Below are positions 23,189 to 33,800 of a stretch of DNA of 64,000 bases, piece by piece (position 1 is the stretch's first letter; each line of letters begins with the position of its first letter). Below the pieces are notes generated by a model that ran no database searches, was not told the origin of the DNA, and saw nothing but the letters and a program-made list of their open reading frames with translations. The translations under genes were made by a program, and so were the position numbers. Origin of the DNA: Caballeronia concitans (GTDB lineage Bacteria > Pseudomonadota > Gammaproteobacteria > Burkholderiales > Burkholderiaceae); assembly GCF_001544615.1 (NCBI RefSeq), contig NZ_FCNV02000003.1, positions 186,001 through 250,000 on the forward strand, in the 5' to 3' direction.

Positions 23189-25936
23189 ATGGATATGAAA
23201 GCGAGCATCCCTATTATCCGGAGCGAGCCGGCCACGGTCCGCACGACGTGCCCTTATTGCGGCGTGGGCTGCGGCGTGAAGGCGACGCCTCGCAGCGCCA
23301 TCGATGTCGCCATCGCGGGTGACGAACGGCATCCGTCGAACTTCGGGCGGCTCTGCGTGAAGGGCTCGGCGCTTGGCGAAACCGTCGGGCTGGAAGGGCG
23401 CCTGCTCAGTCCGAAGATACGCGACAAGACCACGGGCGCACTCACCGATGTCTCTTGGAACGACGCGATCGGCAGCGTCGCGAGCGGCTTTGCGCGCATC
23501 ATCGACGAACATGGTCCGGATGCGGTCGCGCTGTATGTGTCGGGGCAATTGCTCACCGAAGACTACTACGTCGCGAACAAGCTGATGAAGGGTTATATCG
23601 GCAGCGCGAACATCGATACGAACTCGCGGCTGTGCATGTCGTCGTCGGTGGCGGGGCACAAGCGCGCGTTCGGCGAAGACCTTGTGCCGATGAACTATGA
23701 AGACCTCGAACTCGCGGATCTGATCGTGCTCGTCGGGTCGAACACGGCGTGGTGTCATCCGATCCTGTTTCAACGCATCGTGAAGATGAAGGAGACGCGG
23801 CCCGAGGTGAAGATCGTCGTGATCGATCCGCGCTATACCGCCACATGCGAAATGGCCGATCTGCATTTGCCGCTGAAGCCCGGCAGCGACGTGCGGCTCT
23901 TCAACGGACTGCTCGCGTTCCTCGCCGAGCATGGCGCAACGGATGCCGCTTTCATCGATGCCCACACGAACGGTTACGATGCCGCGCTTGCATCGGCCAC
24001 GCCTGCCGATATCGCGCAGATCGCGAAGGACTGCAAGCTCGATGCGCATGACCTGACGACGTTCTATCGGCTATTCGCGCGCACCGAGCGCGTGGTGACG
24101 GTGTATTCGCAGGGCGTCAATCAGTCGAGCGCGGGCACGGACAAGGTGAACAGCATCATCAACTGTCATCTTGCGACGGGACGTATCGGCAAGCCGGGCA
24201 TGGGGCCGTTCTCGTTCACCGGCCAGCCGAATGCAATGGGCGGGCGTGAAGTCGGCGGCCTCGCGAACACGCTCGCCGCGCATCTGGAACTGGAGAGCGA
24301 AGCGCATCGCGCGATGGTGCAGACGTTCTGGGACTCGCCGCGCATTGCGCAGCGCGCCGGGTTGAAGGCCGTCGACCTCTTCGATGCAATCGAGGCGGGC
24401 CGCGTGAAAGCTGTATGGATCATGGGCACGAATCCGGTCGTGAGCCTGCCCGATGGAGATCGCGTGAAGCGTGCGCTCGATCAGTGCGAACTCGTGGTGA
24501 GTTCGGACATCATCGAGAAGACGGATACGAATGCATGTGTGCATGTGCTTTTGCCCGCGCTCGGCTGGGGCGAAAAGGACGGCACGGTGACGAACTCGGA
24601 GCGACGCATATCGCGGCAGCGCGCGTTTCTGCATGCGCCGGGACATGCGCGCGCAGACTGGCGAATCATCTGCGATGTGGCGCGTCGCATGGGCTTCGAT
24701 GGCTTCGATTTCGAAGGCCCGCATCAGATCCTCGACGAACACGCGCGGCTCTCTGCGTATCGCAACGATGCAGCCGATGGCGTGCATCGCACGTTTGATA
24801 TCGGCGGTTTGAGCGGACTGAGTCGCGAGCAATACGATGCGCTGGAGCCGGTGCAATGGCCGGTGCGTTCGAAGGGCGAATCAGGCGACGCTCGCCTTTT
24901 CGAAACGCGCCGCTTCAGCCATGCCGATGGCCGCGCGCGCTTCGTCGCGACTCTGCCGCGCGCGCCGGTCAACGCACCCGATGCCGACTATCCGCTCGTG
25001 CTCAACACGGGCCGTGTGCGCGATCAATGGCACACCATGACACGCACGGGCCGTTCAGAGAAGCTTGCGGGACATATCAGCGAATCGTTCATCGACATGC
25101 ATCCGCAAGACGCGCTTGCATGCGGCGTTCGCGAGGGCGAGCTTGCGCGCATCACGAGCCGATGGGGTTCGATGATCGCGCGCGTGCAGCATGGCGGCGG
25201 CATGCCGCGCGGCAGTGTCTTCGTGCCGATCCACTGGAACGATCAAGTGGCGTCGGATGCGCGCGTGGGTGCCGTGGTGAATCCCGTTGTCGATCCAATA
25301 TCCGGCGAGCCGGAGTTCAAGCACACGCCCGTCGCTATCGAGAAGTTTCATGTGACATGGCACGGCTTTTCGCTTTCGCGCGACGTTCCCGCGCTCGATG
25401 CCGTCACGCACTGGACCCGCGTGCATGGTGCGCGTTTCGTGCGCTATGAACTCGCGGGGCGCAATCGATTCGATGCGTCGCATGGCGATCATCGTGAATG
25501 GGCGCGCGCGCTCTTCAAGATCGACGATCCGCACGCGGACTGGATCGAATACGAGGACAAGAGCGCGGGTGTGTATCGCGCGGCGCATGTGGTGAACGAT
25601 CGCATCGAGCATTGCGTGTTCATCTCCGAGCGCCCGGACTTGCCGGCGCGTGCGTGGCTTGCAAGTTTGTTCTCGAAGGATCGGCTCGATGAAGAAGACC
25701 GCGTGAGCCTGTTGCTCGGTCAACCCGTCGGCAAGAGCGAGGACACCGGGCCGACCGTGTGTTCGTGCTTCGGCGTGGGCCGCACTACGATCTGCAACGC
25801 GATTCGCGAAAAGAGCCTGAAAACAGCGGCTGAAGTCACCGCGTGCGTGAAGGCGGGCGGCAACTGCGGTTCGTGCGTGCCGGAGCTGAAGAAGCTGATC
25901 GTCGAAACGGAGATGGCGCGGTTGAGCACCGTATGA
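23189..25936 (+). CDS. nasA: Assimilatory nitrate reductase, catalytic subunit
   Basis: A 915-residue molybdopterin enzyme. The N-terminal CPYCGVGCGVKATPR and later GRLCVKG hold a 4Fe-4S cluster. The Mo-bisMGD domains span to about residue 700 (SNTAWCHPILFQRIV; NPVVSLPDGDRVKRAL; NTGRVRDQWHTMTRTG). The last about 60 residues form a BFD-like [2Fe-2S] domain, with CSCFGVGRTTICNAI and GGNCGSCVPEL, as in some assimilatory reductases. No Tat signal, hence cytosolic. It converts nitrate to nitrite for NirBD. Last gene of the operon; it faces the efflux kinase gene with 12 bases between. Called nasA after Klebsiella; other species use other names. Confidence 0.93.
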   Translation: MDMKASIPIIRSEPATVRTTCPYCGVGCGVKATPRSAIDVAIAGDERHPSNFGRLCVKGSALGETVGLEGRLLSPKIRDKTTGALTDVSWNDAIGSVASGFARIIDEHGPDAVALYVSGQLLTEDYYVANKLMKGYIGSANIDTNSRLCMSSSVAGHKRAFGEDLVPMNYEDLELADLIVLVGSNTAWCHPILFQRIVKMKETRPEVKIVVIDPRYTATCEMADLHLPLKPGSDVRLFNGLLAFLAEHGATDAAFIDAHTNGYDAALASATPADIAQIAKDCKLDAHDLTTFYRLFARTERVVTVYSQGVNQSSAGTDKVNSIINCHLATGRIGKPGMGPFSFTGQPNAMGGREVGGLANTLAAHLELESEAHRAMVQTFWDSPRIAQRAGLKAVDLFDAIEAGRVKAVWIMGTNPVVSLPDGDRVKRALDQCELVVSSDIIEKTDTNACVHVLLPALGWGEKDGTVTNSERRISRQRAFLHAPGHARADWRIICDVARRMGFDGFDFEGPHQILDEHARLSAYRNDAADGVHRTFDIGGLSGLSREQYDALEPVQWPVRSKGESGDARLFETRRFSHADGRARFVATLPRAPVNAPDADYPLVLNTGRVRDQWHTMTRTGRSEKLAGHISESFIDMHPQDALACGVREGELARITSRWGSMIARVQHGGGMPRGSVFVPIHWNDQVASDARVGAVVNPVVDPISGEPEFKHTPVAIEKFHVTWHGFSLSRDVPALDAVTHWTRVHGARFVRYELAGRNRFDASHGDHREWARALFKIDDPHADWIEYEDKSAGVYRAAHVVNDRIEHCVFISERPDLPARAWLASLFSKDRLDEEDRVSLLLGQPVGKSEDTGPTVCSCFGVGRTTICNAIREKSLKTAAEVTACVKAGGNCGSCVPELKKLIVETEMARLSTV

Positions 25937-25948
25937 CGTTGCGTTGAA

Positions 25949-27445
25949 TCATGCGCTTGCTTCGCGCTTGTGCGGCACGCTCGCAACAGGCACGGCATCG
26001 ACCGGTCGATGTTCGTTGCCGAAGCGTGCAATGGAAAACGAGAACGTGTTGATGCCGTTCGCGCTCGTCGCGGCTACCGTGCCGCGATGCATCTCCGCCA
26101 CCGCCTTCACGATGGCGAGCCCCAGCCCATGATTCTCGCGGCTATTCGTGCGCGAGCTTTCCGCGCGATAGAAGCGATCGAACAGATGCTCCATGATGTG
26201 CGGCGCAATCGGCTCGCCCGGATTGGCGACGGCAACGCGAACGCGTCCGTGTTCACGCGTGATCGACACATGTATCGTCGCGCCCGGCGTGCAATGCTGG
26301 ATCGCGTTCATCACGAGATTCGACAGCGCGCGGCCGAATAGCGACGTGTTGACGAACGCGCGTGCATCGCCATTCGATACGGCGCGCACCTGCGCATCTT
26401 CCAGCGGAATTTCCAGGAACTCCAGCGTGCGATGCACTTCCGCCGCCAACGACACTTCGACGAGCCCCGTCGCGCGTTCGCCCTGATCGGCGCGCGCGAG
26501 GAACAGCATGTCGTTGATGATCGCGCGCACGCGCTCGAATTCTTCGAGATTGGACTGCAACGTATGACGCAATTCGTCGATGGAACGGTCGCGCGTCAAC
26601 GCCACTTCGGTTTGACCGATGAGAATGGTGACCGGCGTGCGCAGTTCATGCGCGACATCGGCGTTGAACGATTCGAGGCGGCCATAGGCATGATCGAGCC
26701 GCTCCAGCGCGCCGTTGAATGACTTCGCGAGGTCTTCGAGTTCGAAGGGCAGCGAGCGGGTATCGAGCCGTTGCGATCGATTGTTGGGCCGCACGTTCTG
26801 CGCATCGCGCGTGAGCCGTGTGAGCGGCGCAAGCCCGAGGCGCGCCACCGAATAACTCAGCAGCAGCACCGTCACCGTGGCAAGCGCAAGCAACGCCGCG
26901 AGCGCCACGCCGAACACGCGCATCGTGCGGACGTTCGGCGAGCAATCGACCGCGACGAACAACTGCAACGGCGGGCGGTCCGCGTAAGGCGGAATGGTGA
27001 GCGTGGTCATCAGCATGTCATAGGCGCGGCCTTCGGGCCTGAAGCGCACATAGCCGCCGAGCACCTTCTTCACGACGTGGCCGGCGGGCGGCAATCCATA
27101 GCTGAAGCGGCCATCGTTGCTCGTGACCGCGAAGAGTGTGGAGCCGTCGCGCGGCGTGATGTCCGCGAGCTTCTCCTTCGCCATCTTCCACTTGTCCGGA
27201 TTGGACGCATGCGAAACGATGAGCCGCGCAATCTCCGCACGGTTATCGAGCGAATCGCGCAAGTGCTGTTCGAGCTGCACGCGCAGCACGAGAAAAAGCC
27301 CCGAGCCGACGAGCGAAAACACGAACAACGCGACGAGCGCGAACATGACCGCGAGCCGTCGCGCGATGGATCGCTGCGAACGTTGCGAGCCTTGCGATGA
27401 TTGCGAGCGCGGACCTTCGCGCAATGCCGCCCACGGCACGTTCAT
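25949..27445 (-). CDS. Sensor histidine kinase of the RND efflux operon
   Basis: A 498-residue membrane kinase. Helices lie at about 30-55 (FALVALFVFSLVGSGLFLVL) and about 175-200, flanking a periplasmic sensor of about 120 residues. A HAMP linker, DHp motif VAHELRTPVTILIGQTEVAL and ATPase boxes NLVMNAIQHC, VANPGEPI and NHGLGLAIVK follow. It resembles the CusS/heavy-metal type kinases. Its ATG overlaps the stop of the response regulator gene (ATGA). As last gene of the efflux operon it probably senses the exported compound and raises efflux expression. Confidence 0.92.
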   Translation of the reverse strand: MNVPWAALREGPRSQSSQGSQRSQRSIARRLAVMFALVALFVFSLVGSGLFLVLRVQLEQHLRDSLDNRAEIARLIVSHASNPDKWKMAKEKLADITPRDGSTLFAVTSNDGRFSYGLPPAGHVVKKVLGGYVRFRPEGRAYDMLMTTLTIPPYADRPPLQLFVAVDCSPNVRTMRVFGVALAALLALATVTVLLLSYSVARLGLAPLTRLTRDAQNVRPNNRSQRLDTRSLPFELEDLAKSFNGALERLDHAYGRLESFNADVAHELRTPVTILIGQTEVALTRDRSIDELRHTLQSNLEEFERVRAIINDMLFLARADQGERATGLVEVSLAAEVHRTLEFLEIPLEDAQVRAVSNGDARAFVNTSLFGRALSNLVMNAIQHCTPGATIHVSITREHGRVRVAVANPGEPIAPHIMEHLFDRFYRAESSRTNSRENHGLGLAIVKAVAEMHRGTVAATSANGINTFSFSIARFGNEHRPVDAVPVASVPHKREASA

Positions 27446-28155
27446 GATGGCCTCGCGTCTTCTCTCGTTTCGCGCATGTCACGCGGCTCGCGCACTTCGA
27501 GCACATAGCCCATGCCGCGCACGGTGTGCAGCAGCTTCGTGCGGAACGGGCCGTCGAGCTTCGCGCGAAGGCGTTTGATCGCGGTTTCGACCACGTTCGT
27601 ATGGCTTTCGAAATCGACTTCCCAGACGAGCTCGGTAATTGCCGTCTTCGAGAGAATGTCGCCATGACGGCGCGCGAGCACGCTCAATAGCTGAAACTCT
27701 TTCGCGGTGAGATCGAGTCTCACGCCATCGCGCGTGGCGCGTCGCCCGATCAGATCCACGTATAAATCGCCGACGGAAATGAGCGTCGATTCCTGCGCGC
27801 GCGTTCTGCGCGCAAGAGCGTGCAATCGTTCGACGAGTTCGAGGAAAGAGAAGGGCTTCGTGAGATAGTCGTCCGCGCCTTCGCGCAGTCCGCGCACGCG
27901 GTCGTTGATGTGATCGCGCGCCGTGAGCATGATGACCGGCGTCGATTTTTGCAGACGCAGCGCCTTGAGCACCGCGAAGCCGTCGCGGCGCGGCAGCATC
28001 ACGTCGAGCACGATCACGTCGTAGTCGTATTCGATCGCGAGATGCGTGCCTTCTTCGCCGTCCATCGCGATATCGACGACCCAGCCTTGCTCGGTCAGCC
28101 CCGAGCGCAGATAGTCCACCACCTTGTGTTCGTCTTCCACTATCAGGACTTTCAT
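27442..28155 (-). CDS. OmpR-family response regulator of the efflux operon
   Basis: A 237-residue regulator. The receiver domain (MKVLIVEDEHKVVDYLRSGL; phosphoacceptor in VIVLDVMLPRRDG; TKPFSFLELVERL) is followed by a winged-helix DNA-binding domain (TAKEFQLLSVLARRHGDILS; VETAIKRLRAKL). It resembles CusR/IrlR-type regulators. It sits between the outer-membrane factor gene (18 bases) and the kinase gene (4-base overlap). It presumably activates the RND operon promoter upstream of 34052. Confidence 0.93.
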   Translation of the reverse strand: MKVLIVEDEHKVVDYLRSGLTEQGWVVDIAMDGEEGTHLAIEYDYDVIVLDVMLPRRDGFAVLKALRLQKSTPVIMLTARDHINDRVRGLREGADDYLTKPFSFLELVERLHALARRTRAQESTLISVGDLYVDLIGRRATRDGVRLDLTAKEFQLLSVLARRHGDILSKTAITELVWEVDFESHTNVVETAIKRLRAKLDGPFRTKLLHTVRGMGYVLEVREPRDMRETREDARPS

Positions 28156-28173
28156 GCCTGCACCTGTGCGTGT

Positions 28174-29640
28174 TTAATTTGTGCTTTCAACATTGCTTCC
28201 GACACTATACGAGCCTGCCGTGCTCGCCGCATCATCGGCGTTCCATCCTCCGCCGAGCGCCTTCACGAGCGCAACCGACACCGTATGCTGCTGCCCGCGT
28301 ATCTGCACGTCCTGCCGCTCGCTCGTGAGCAGTTGTTGCTGCGCGGTGATGACATCCAGATACGCGACGAGACCGCCCGAATAACGGTCGTTCGCAAGCG
28401 AGAGAAGACGCTGCGCATCGACGACAGCGGCATGCGACTGCTTCGCTGCGCCATCGAGCACCGACAATCCGACGATACCGTCCTGCACTTGCTCGAATGC
28501 GTTGAGCACGGTCTGACGATAGTTCGCTTCCGTCGCGCGGTAGCCCTCGCTTGCGAACGCGACCGCTGCAGAACGCCGGCCGCCATCGAAGACGACCTGG
28601 CTTGCCATCGTGCCGATCGTCCATAAGAGACTCGGCGCGGAGACGAGGCTCGCCAGGGCCGTGCTCTCCCAGCCGATCGTGCCGTTGAGCGTGAGGCTCG
28701 GAAAGAACGCGGCCTTCGCGACGCCGATCTGTGCGTTCGCCGCGGCCATCGCGCGCTCGGCGGATGCGACATCGGGTCTGCGTTGCAGTACATCGCTTGG
28801 CAAGCCCAGCGGGATCGAAGGGATAGGGTGGTCGTCGGGCACGGGCGCAAGCGAGAACTGCGGCGCGGGCGTGCCGACGAGCGCCGCGATTGCATGCTCG
28901 AATTGCGCGCGCTGATTGGCGAGCAATTGCGCCTGCACGCGCGTGGAATCGAGTTGGGATTGCTGTTGCAGCACGTCGAGGCCCGATACCGCGCCGAGAT
29001 CATGCTGCGTCGTCACATAGTCGAGCGCTTTCTTTTGAAGGTCCACCGAGCGATTCAATACGTCGATCTCCGCATCGAGTTCGCGCATCGAGAAGTAATC
29101 GCTTGCAAGATCCGTGGTCAGCACGAGGCGCGCGTTGGCGAGATCGTCGCGCGACTGATCGGCCGATGCCTGCGCGCTTTCCACTTCGCGACGTATGCGC
29201 CCGAAGAGATCGATGTCGTAATCGATGGTCGGCGCGAGCTTCAAGTCGTTCTGCACGGTGGACATGTTCGGCGTCGTATAGCTATTCGCCGGCCGATTCT
29301 TCGATATGCGCGAGCGCGATGCCTGCGCGCCGAGATCGACTTCAGGCACCGCGAGCGATGAAGTCTGCGCGAGCGTCGCGCGTGCCTGTTCGTAATGCGC
29401 GCTCGCGGCCGCAAGCGTCTGGTTCTGCGCGAGCGCTTGCGTTTCGAGCGCATCGAGCGTGTCGTCATTGAAGCTGCGCCACCAGTCGAGTGCAAGCGGC
29501 GCATGCGAAGGCTCGCCCACGCGCCAGTACGAATCCGTCTTCCATGTGGGCGGCGTGTCGGCAATGGGCCGCTTGTAATCGGGACCGACGGTGCAGGCCG
29601 CGAGCATCGACGACAAGACGATCAAGGCAGCCGCTTTCAT
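28174..29640 (-). CDS. Outer-membrane efflux lipoprotein (NodT/OprM type)
   Basis: A 488-residue TolC-like channel with a lipoprotein signal: MKAAALIVLSSMLAAC, lipobox LAAC with Cys16, then TVGPDYKRP, typical of the NodT/OprM group. Two homologous halves contain long coiled-coil helices (e.g. SAHYEQARATLAQTSSLAVP). It connects the RND pump to the outside. Its start overlaps the stop of the membrane-fusion gene (ATGA). Belongs to a five-gene efflux operon running leftward. Confidence 0.93.
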   Translation of the reverse strand: MKAAALIVLSSMLAACTVGPDYKRPIADTPPTWKTDSYWRVGEPSHAPLALDWWRSFNDDTLDALETQALAQNQTLAAASAHYEQARATLAQTSSLAVPEVDLGAQASRSRISKNRPANSYTTPNMSTVQNDLKLAPTIDYDIDLFGRIRREVESAQASADQSRDDLANARLVLTTDLASDYFSMRELDAEIDVLNRSVDLQKKALDYVTTQHDLGAVSGLDVLQQQSQLDSTRVQAQLLANQRAQFEHAIAALVGTPAPQFSLAPVPDDHPIPSIPLGLPSDVLQRRPDVASAERAMAAANAQIGVAKAAFFPSLTLNGTIGWESTALASLVSAPSLLWTIGTMASQVVFDGGRRSAAVAFASEGYRATEANYRQTVLNAFEQVQDGIVGLSVLDGAAKQSHAAVVDAQRLLSLANDRYSGGLVAYLDVITAQQQLLTSERQDVQIRGQQHTVSVALVKALGGGWNADDAASTAGSYSVGSNVESTN

Positions 29641-30851
29641 GACGCCGCCTTCTTTTCCGGTGCGATCACGACGTGATCGCCGTCCGCGATGGAATCGCTC
29701 GGGTTGATGATGATCTTGTCGCTTTGCTCGATGCCGCTTTCGATTTCGAGCGATTGCCCGAGGTCTTGGGCAATCACGATCTTGCGCAGATGCACGTGCC
29801 CGTTTGCATCGACGACGGCAAGACGCGGCCCTTCGGAACGGAACAGCAACGCGTTGCCCGGCACGAGCAAACGCGCATGCGCCGTGGACGGCACCGCGAC
29901 CTGCACATACGCGCCGGGCCGCAGGCGTCCGTCGGGATTGGGCAGCGTGACTTCGATCTGCAACGAGCGCGTGGGAACATCGATCGCGCCGGAGATATGC
30001 GTGATCTTGCCGTGGAATTGCTGGCCCGAAAGCTCGGCTTGCGTGACGACGACCTGCTGTCCGACCGATACGTTCTGCGCATACGCCTGCGGCAGTTGCA
30101 CATAGACGCGCAACGGGTCCGACTGCGCAAGCGCGAAGAGCGCGCGGCTTGCACCGCTGCCCGCATCGATCAGATCGCCGACATCGACATTGCGTTGCGT
30201 GACCACGCCCGCGAAAGGCGCAACGATGCGCTTGAACGATTCGAGCTGACGCAGACGCTTCACGTTGGCATCGGCGGCGGCGAGATTCGCCACGTCCTGG
30301 TTGTACGTGCTTTGCCGTTCATCGAGTTCCTGCTGCGAGACGGCATCGCGCTGACGCAACTGCTGCCAGCGTTGCAGCGAACTCTTTGCAAGCACGAGAC
30401 TCGATGCGGTCTGATCGCGTTGCGCGACGGCTTGCGCGAGTTCCTGATCGATCTCGGGCGTATCGAGATCGGCGAGCAACTGGCCTTGCTTCACGCGTGC
30501 GCCGATATCGACATACCAGTGCAGCAGATAGCCCGTGGCGCGTGCATAAATCGGCGATTCGACGAAGCCGCGCAACGTGCCGGGCAGCGTGGTTTCACCG
30601 GCGCCGTCGGTCTGCGATGGCACGACCACGTTCACGTACTGTTGCGCGTTCTGCTGCGTGCGCGTCGCGACGGAGCGGCCATGCACGATATCGGTCACGA
30701 CCGTGCGCGCCGCGCCGATGGCGAGCAGCGCGAGCACGATGACGATCGCGATCTTCGCGCGTTTCCATTCGACGTTGCGCGGCGGAAGCGCGTGACCTTC
30801 GTTGGGATCGCGCGCGGGAATGGCCAGCGAGGCGTGATTCTTTTCTGTCAT
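29637..30851 (-). CDS. RND efflux periplasmic adaptor (membrane fusion protein)
   Basis: A 404-residue adaptor with an uncleaved N-terminal anchor at about 30-50 (IAIVIVLALLAIGAARTVV), a lipoyl/barrel-sandwich segment (RGFVESPIYARATGYLLHWY), a coiled-coil hairpin at about 130-200 and a beta-barrel (VTQRNVDVGDLIDAGSG; DPLRVYVQLPQAYAQNV). It bridges the permease and the outer-membrane factor. It lies 24 bases after the permease stop and overlaps the next gene by four bases. Confidence 0.92.
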   Translation of the reverse strand: MTEKNHASLAIPARDPNEGHALPPRNVEWKRAKIAIVIVLALLAIGAARTVVTDIVHGRSVATRTQQNAQQYVNVVVPSQTDGAGETTLPGTLRGFVESPIYARATGYLLHWYVDIGARVKQGQLLADLDTPEIDQELAQAVAQRDQTASSLVLAKSSLQRWQQLRQRDAVSQQELDERQSTYNQDVANLAAADANVKRLRQLESFKRIVAPFAGVVTQRNVDVGDLIDAGSGASRALFALAQSDPLRVYVQLPQAYAQNVSVGQQVVVTQAELSGQQFHGKITHISGAIDVPTRSLQIEVTLPNPDGRLRPGAYVQVAVPSTAHARLLVPGNALLFRSEGPRLAVVDANGHVHLRKIVIAQDLGQSLEIESGIEQSDKIIINPSDSIADGDHVVIAPEKKAAS

Positions 30852-30875
30852 GTTCGGCTTCGGACGTGAGACGGT

Positions 30876-33800
30876 TTAGCTTGGATCGTTGTGCTGCGCA
30901 TCTTCGTTGCGCCGCGCCTTGCGTGCGAGGCGCGAATGAATGCCCGCGAACACGAGCGGCACGAAGAAGAGCGTCGATACGGTTGCGAACAACAGTCCGC
31001 CGATGACCGCGCGTCCGAGCGGCGCGTTCTGCTCCGCGCCTTCGCCGAGGCCGAGCGCCATCGGGATCATGCCGATGATCATCGCGAACGCGGTCATCAA
31101 CACGGGACGAATACGGCTCGCGCCTGCTTCGAGCGCGGCGGTGAGCGGCGGCGCGCCGGCCGTGAGACGCTGGCGCGCGAACGAGACCATCAGAATGCTG
31201 TTCGCCGTGGCGACGCCCATCGTCATGATCGCGCCGGTTAGCGCGGGCACGGAGAGATGCGTGCCCGTCAGGAACAGCATCCATACGATGCCCGCGAGCG
31301 CGGCAGGCAGCGCGCTCACGATGATGAGCGGATCGATCCACGACTGGAAGTTCACGACGATCAGCAGGTACACGAGCACGATCGCCATCGCGACACCCAC
31401 GCCCAAGCCGAAGAACGACGTGCGCATGGTTTCCACTTGTCCGCGCACGGCGATCTGGCTTCCACGCGGCAACGTGCGGCGCGCTTCATCGACGAGATGA
31501 TTCACCTGCCGCGCGACGCTGCCGAGATCCCGGCCTTCGACGCTCACGAAGAGATCGATGACCGGGCGGATGTTGTAGTGCGTGACCACGGCGAATTCGC
31601 TCTGCGGCGCAAGGCGCACGAGATTGCCGAGCAGTTGCGTGGGCCCGCTCGTCGACGCGGATACGGGCGTGCGCATCAGTTCATCGATCGACGAAACCTG
31701 ATACTGCGGCGTCTGCACGGCGAGGTTGTATTCGACGCCATTGCGCGGATTGAACCAGAAGCCCGGCGATGTCTGCGAGCTGCCGGACAATGAAATCAGC
31801 ACGTTCTGCGCGACATTGCTCGCGGACAAATTGAGTTGCTGAAGCCGCGTGCGGTCCATTTGCAGGTTCAGCGTCGGCTCGTCTAGCTTCTGCTGGATGT
31901 GCGTATCCACGTTGCCGGGAATCATGCGTATCTGCTTCATCAGCTTGCTCGCGACCTGAAAGTTCGCTTGCTGGTTTTGCCCTTGTATCTGCACGTCGAT
32001 GGCCGCGGGCAGCCCGAAGTTCAAAATCTGCGTGACGATATCGGCGGGCTGAAAGAAGAATTCGACGCCGGGAAAGCGGCGCGGCAGCAGGTTGCGCAAC
32101 GTATCGATGTAGTTTTGCGTCGGCGCATGATCGGGCTTGAGCGCGACCTGTATCTCGCCATCGAGGGTGCCGATGGTGCCCGCATTGCTATACGAAAGAT
32201 TGATGCCGCTATAAGGCAGACCGAGGTTGTCGAGGATGGTCGCGAGTTCGTCTTGGGGCACGACCTGACGCACGACCTTCTCGACTTCATCCGCGAGACG
32301 CGCCGTTTCCTCGATGCGCGTACCCGTTGGCGCACGCATGTGCATGCGGATATCGCCCGCATCGACAGTCGGAAAGAAGTCCTCGCCGAGCAGGAAGACG
32401 AGTCCCGCCGACATCACGCAGAAGCCCAGAAACAGCGTGGCGAAGAGCCGCCGCCGCACGAGCAGGCTGCTCAGAATCACGATATACGCGCCACGCATGC
32501 GCTCGAAGCCGTGATCGAAACGCCGGTACAGCCGCGCGAAGAGATTGGGCTTTTTGTTCGCATCGGGTGCGTGCGCGTGGCCCATCAGAAGCATGGCGAG
32601 CGTCGGCACGAGCGTGCGCGACAGGATGTACGACGCGATCATCGCGAAGACGACGGCCTCCGCGAGCGGCACGAACAGATAGCGCGCGACGCCGGTGAGA
32701 AAGAACATCGGCACGAACACGATGCAAATGCACAGCGTCGAAACGAGCGCCGGCACCGCGATTTCGCCTGCGCCTTCGAGAATGGCGTCGTGAAGATCGG
32801 TGCCCAAATGAAGATGACGTTCGATGTTCTCGATGGTCACGGTCGCATCGTCCACCAGAATGCCGACCGCGAGCGCGAGACCGCCGAGCGTCATGATGTT
32901 GATGGTCTGTCCGAGCGCATGCAGCGCGAGCAGCGAGGAGAGAATCGAAAGCGGTATCGAGATCGCGATGATGCACGTGCTGCGCCAGTTGCCGAGAAAG
33001 AGCAGGATCATCGCAGCGGTGAGGGCCGCTGCAATCAGCGCTTCGCGAACCACGCCCTGGACGGCGGCCTTGACGAACACGGATTGATCGAAGAGCGCCG
33101 TGATCTTCAGGTCTTGTGGCAACGAAGCGCGTGCTTGCGGCAAGAGGTCCTGCAACGTATTGACGATGGAGAGCGTCGACGCATTGCCGTTCTTCAACAC
33201 GGAGATGAGCACGCCGCGCCTTCCGTCCTGCCGCACGATGTTCGTCTGCGGCGAGAAGCCGTCGCGTACGTGCGCCACTTCGCGTAGATACGTGGTCGCG
33301 CCGTTCACCGTGCGCACCGGAATGTCGTTGAGGCCCGCGACGGTCGTCGGCGACCCGTTCATGTTGATCGTGTATTCCTTCGGGCCGATCTTTGCGGTCC
33401 CGGTCGGAAGAATGAGGTTCTGCGCATTCACCGCGCTGACGACATCGGTAGGCGTGAGACCCTTGGCGAGCAGCGCGCGCGTGTCGAGATCGACGGAAAT
33501 GAGCCGCGTCTTGCCGCCGTACGGATAAGGCACCGCTGCGCCCGGAATGGTCACGAGCTGCGGGCGCAGGAAGTTGAGCGCCGTATCGTTCAGGTCCTGC
33601 TCCGACTGCTTCGGACTCGAAAGCCCGAGCTGAATCACCGGAATGCTGGAGGCCGAATAACTGATGACGAGCGGCGGCGTCGCGCCCGGCGGCATCTGGC
33701 GCAACTGCGCCTGTTCGACGGCTACCGTCTGCGCAATCGCCGTCTGTATGTTCGCGGTGGGTTGCAGAAACAGCTTGATGATCGCGATGCCGGGCAGCGA

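Noticed and set aside
27442-27445. Four-base overlaps (ATGA) as possible frameshift sites
   Set aside because: These occur at several gene joints here (3512, 12845, 21927, 27442, 29637, 60596). Each downstream gene has its own start, so they indicate coupled translation.
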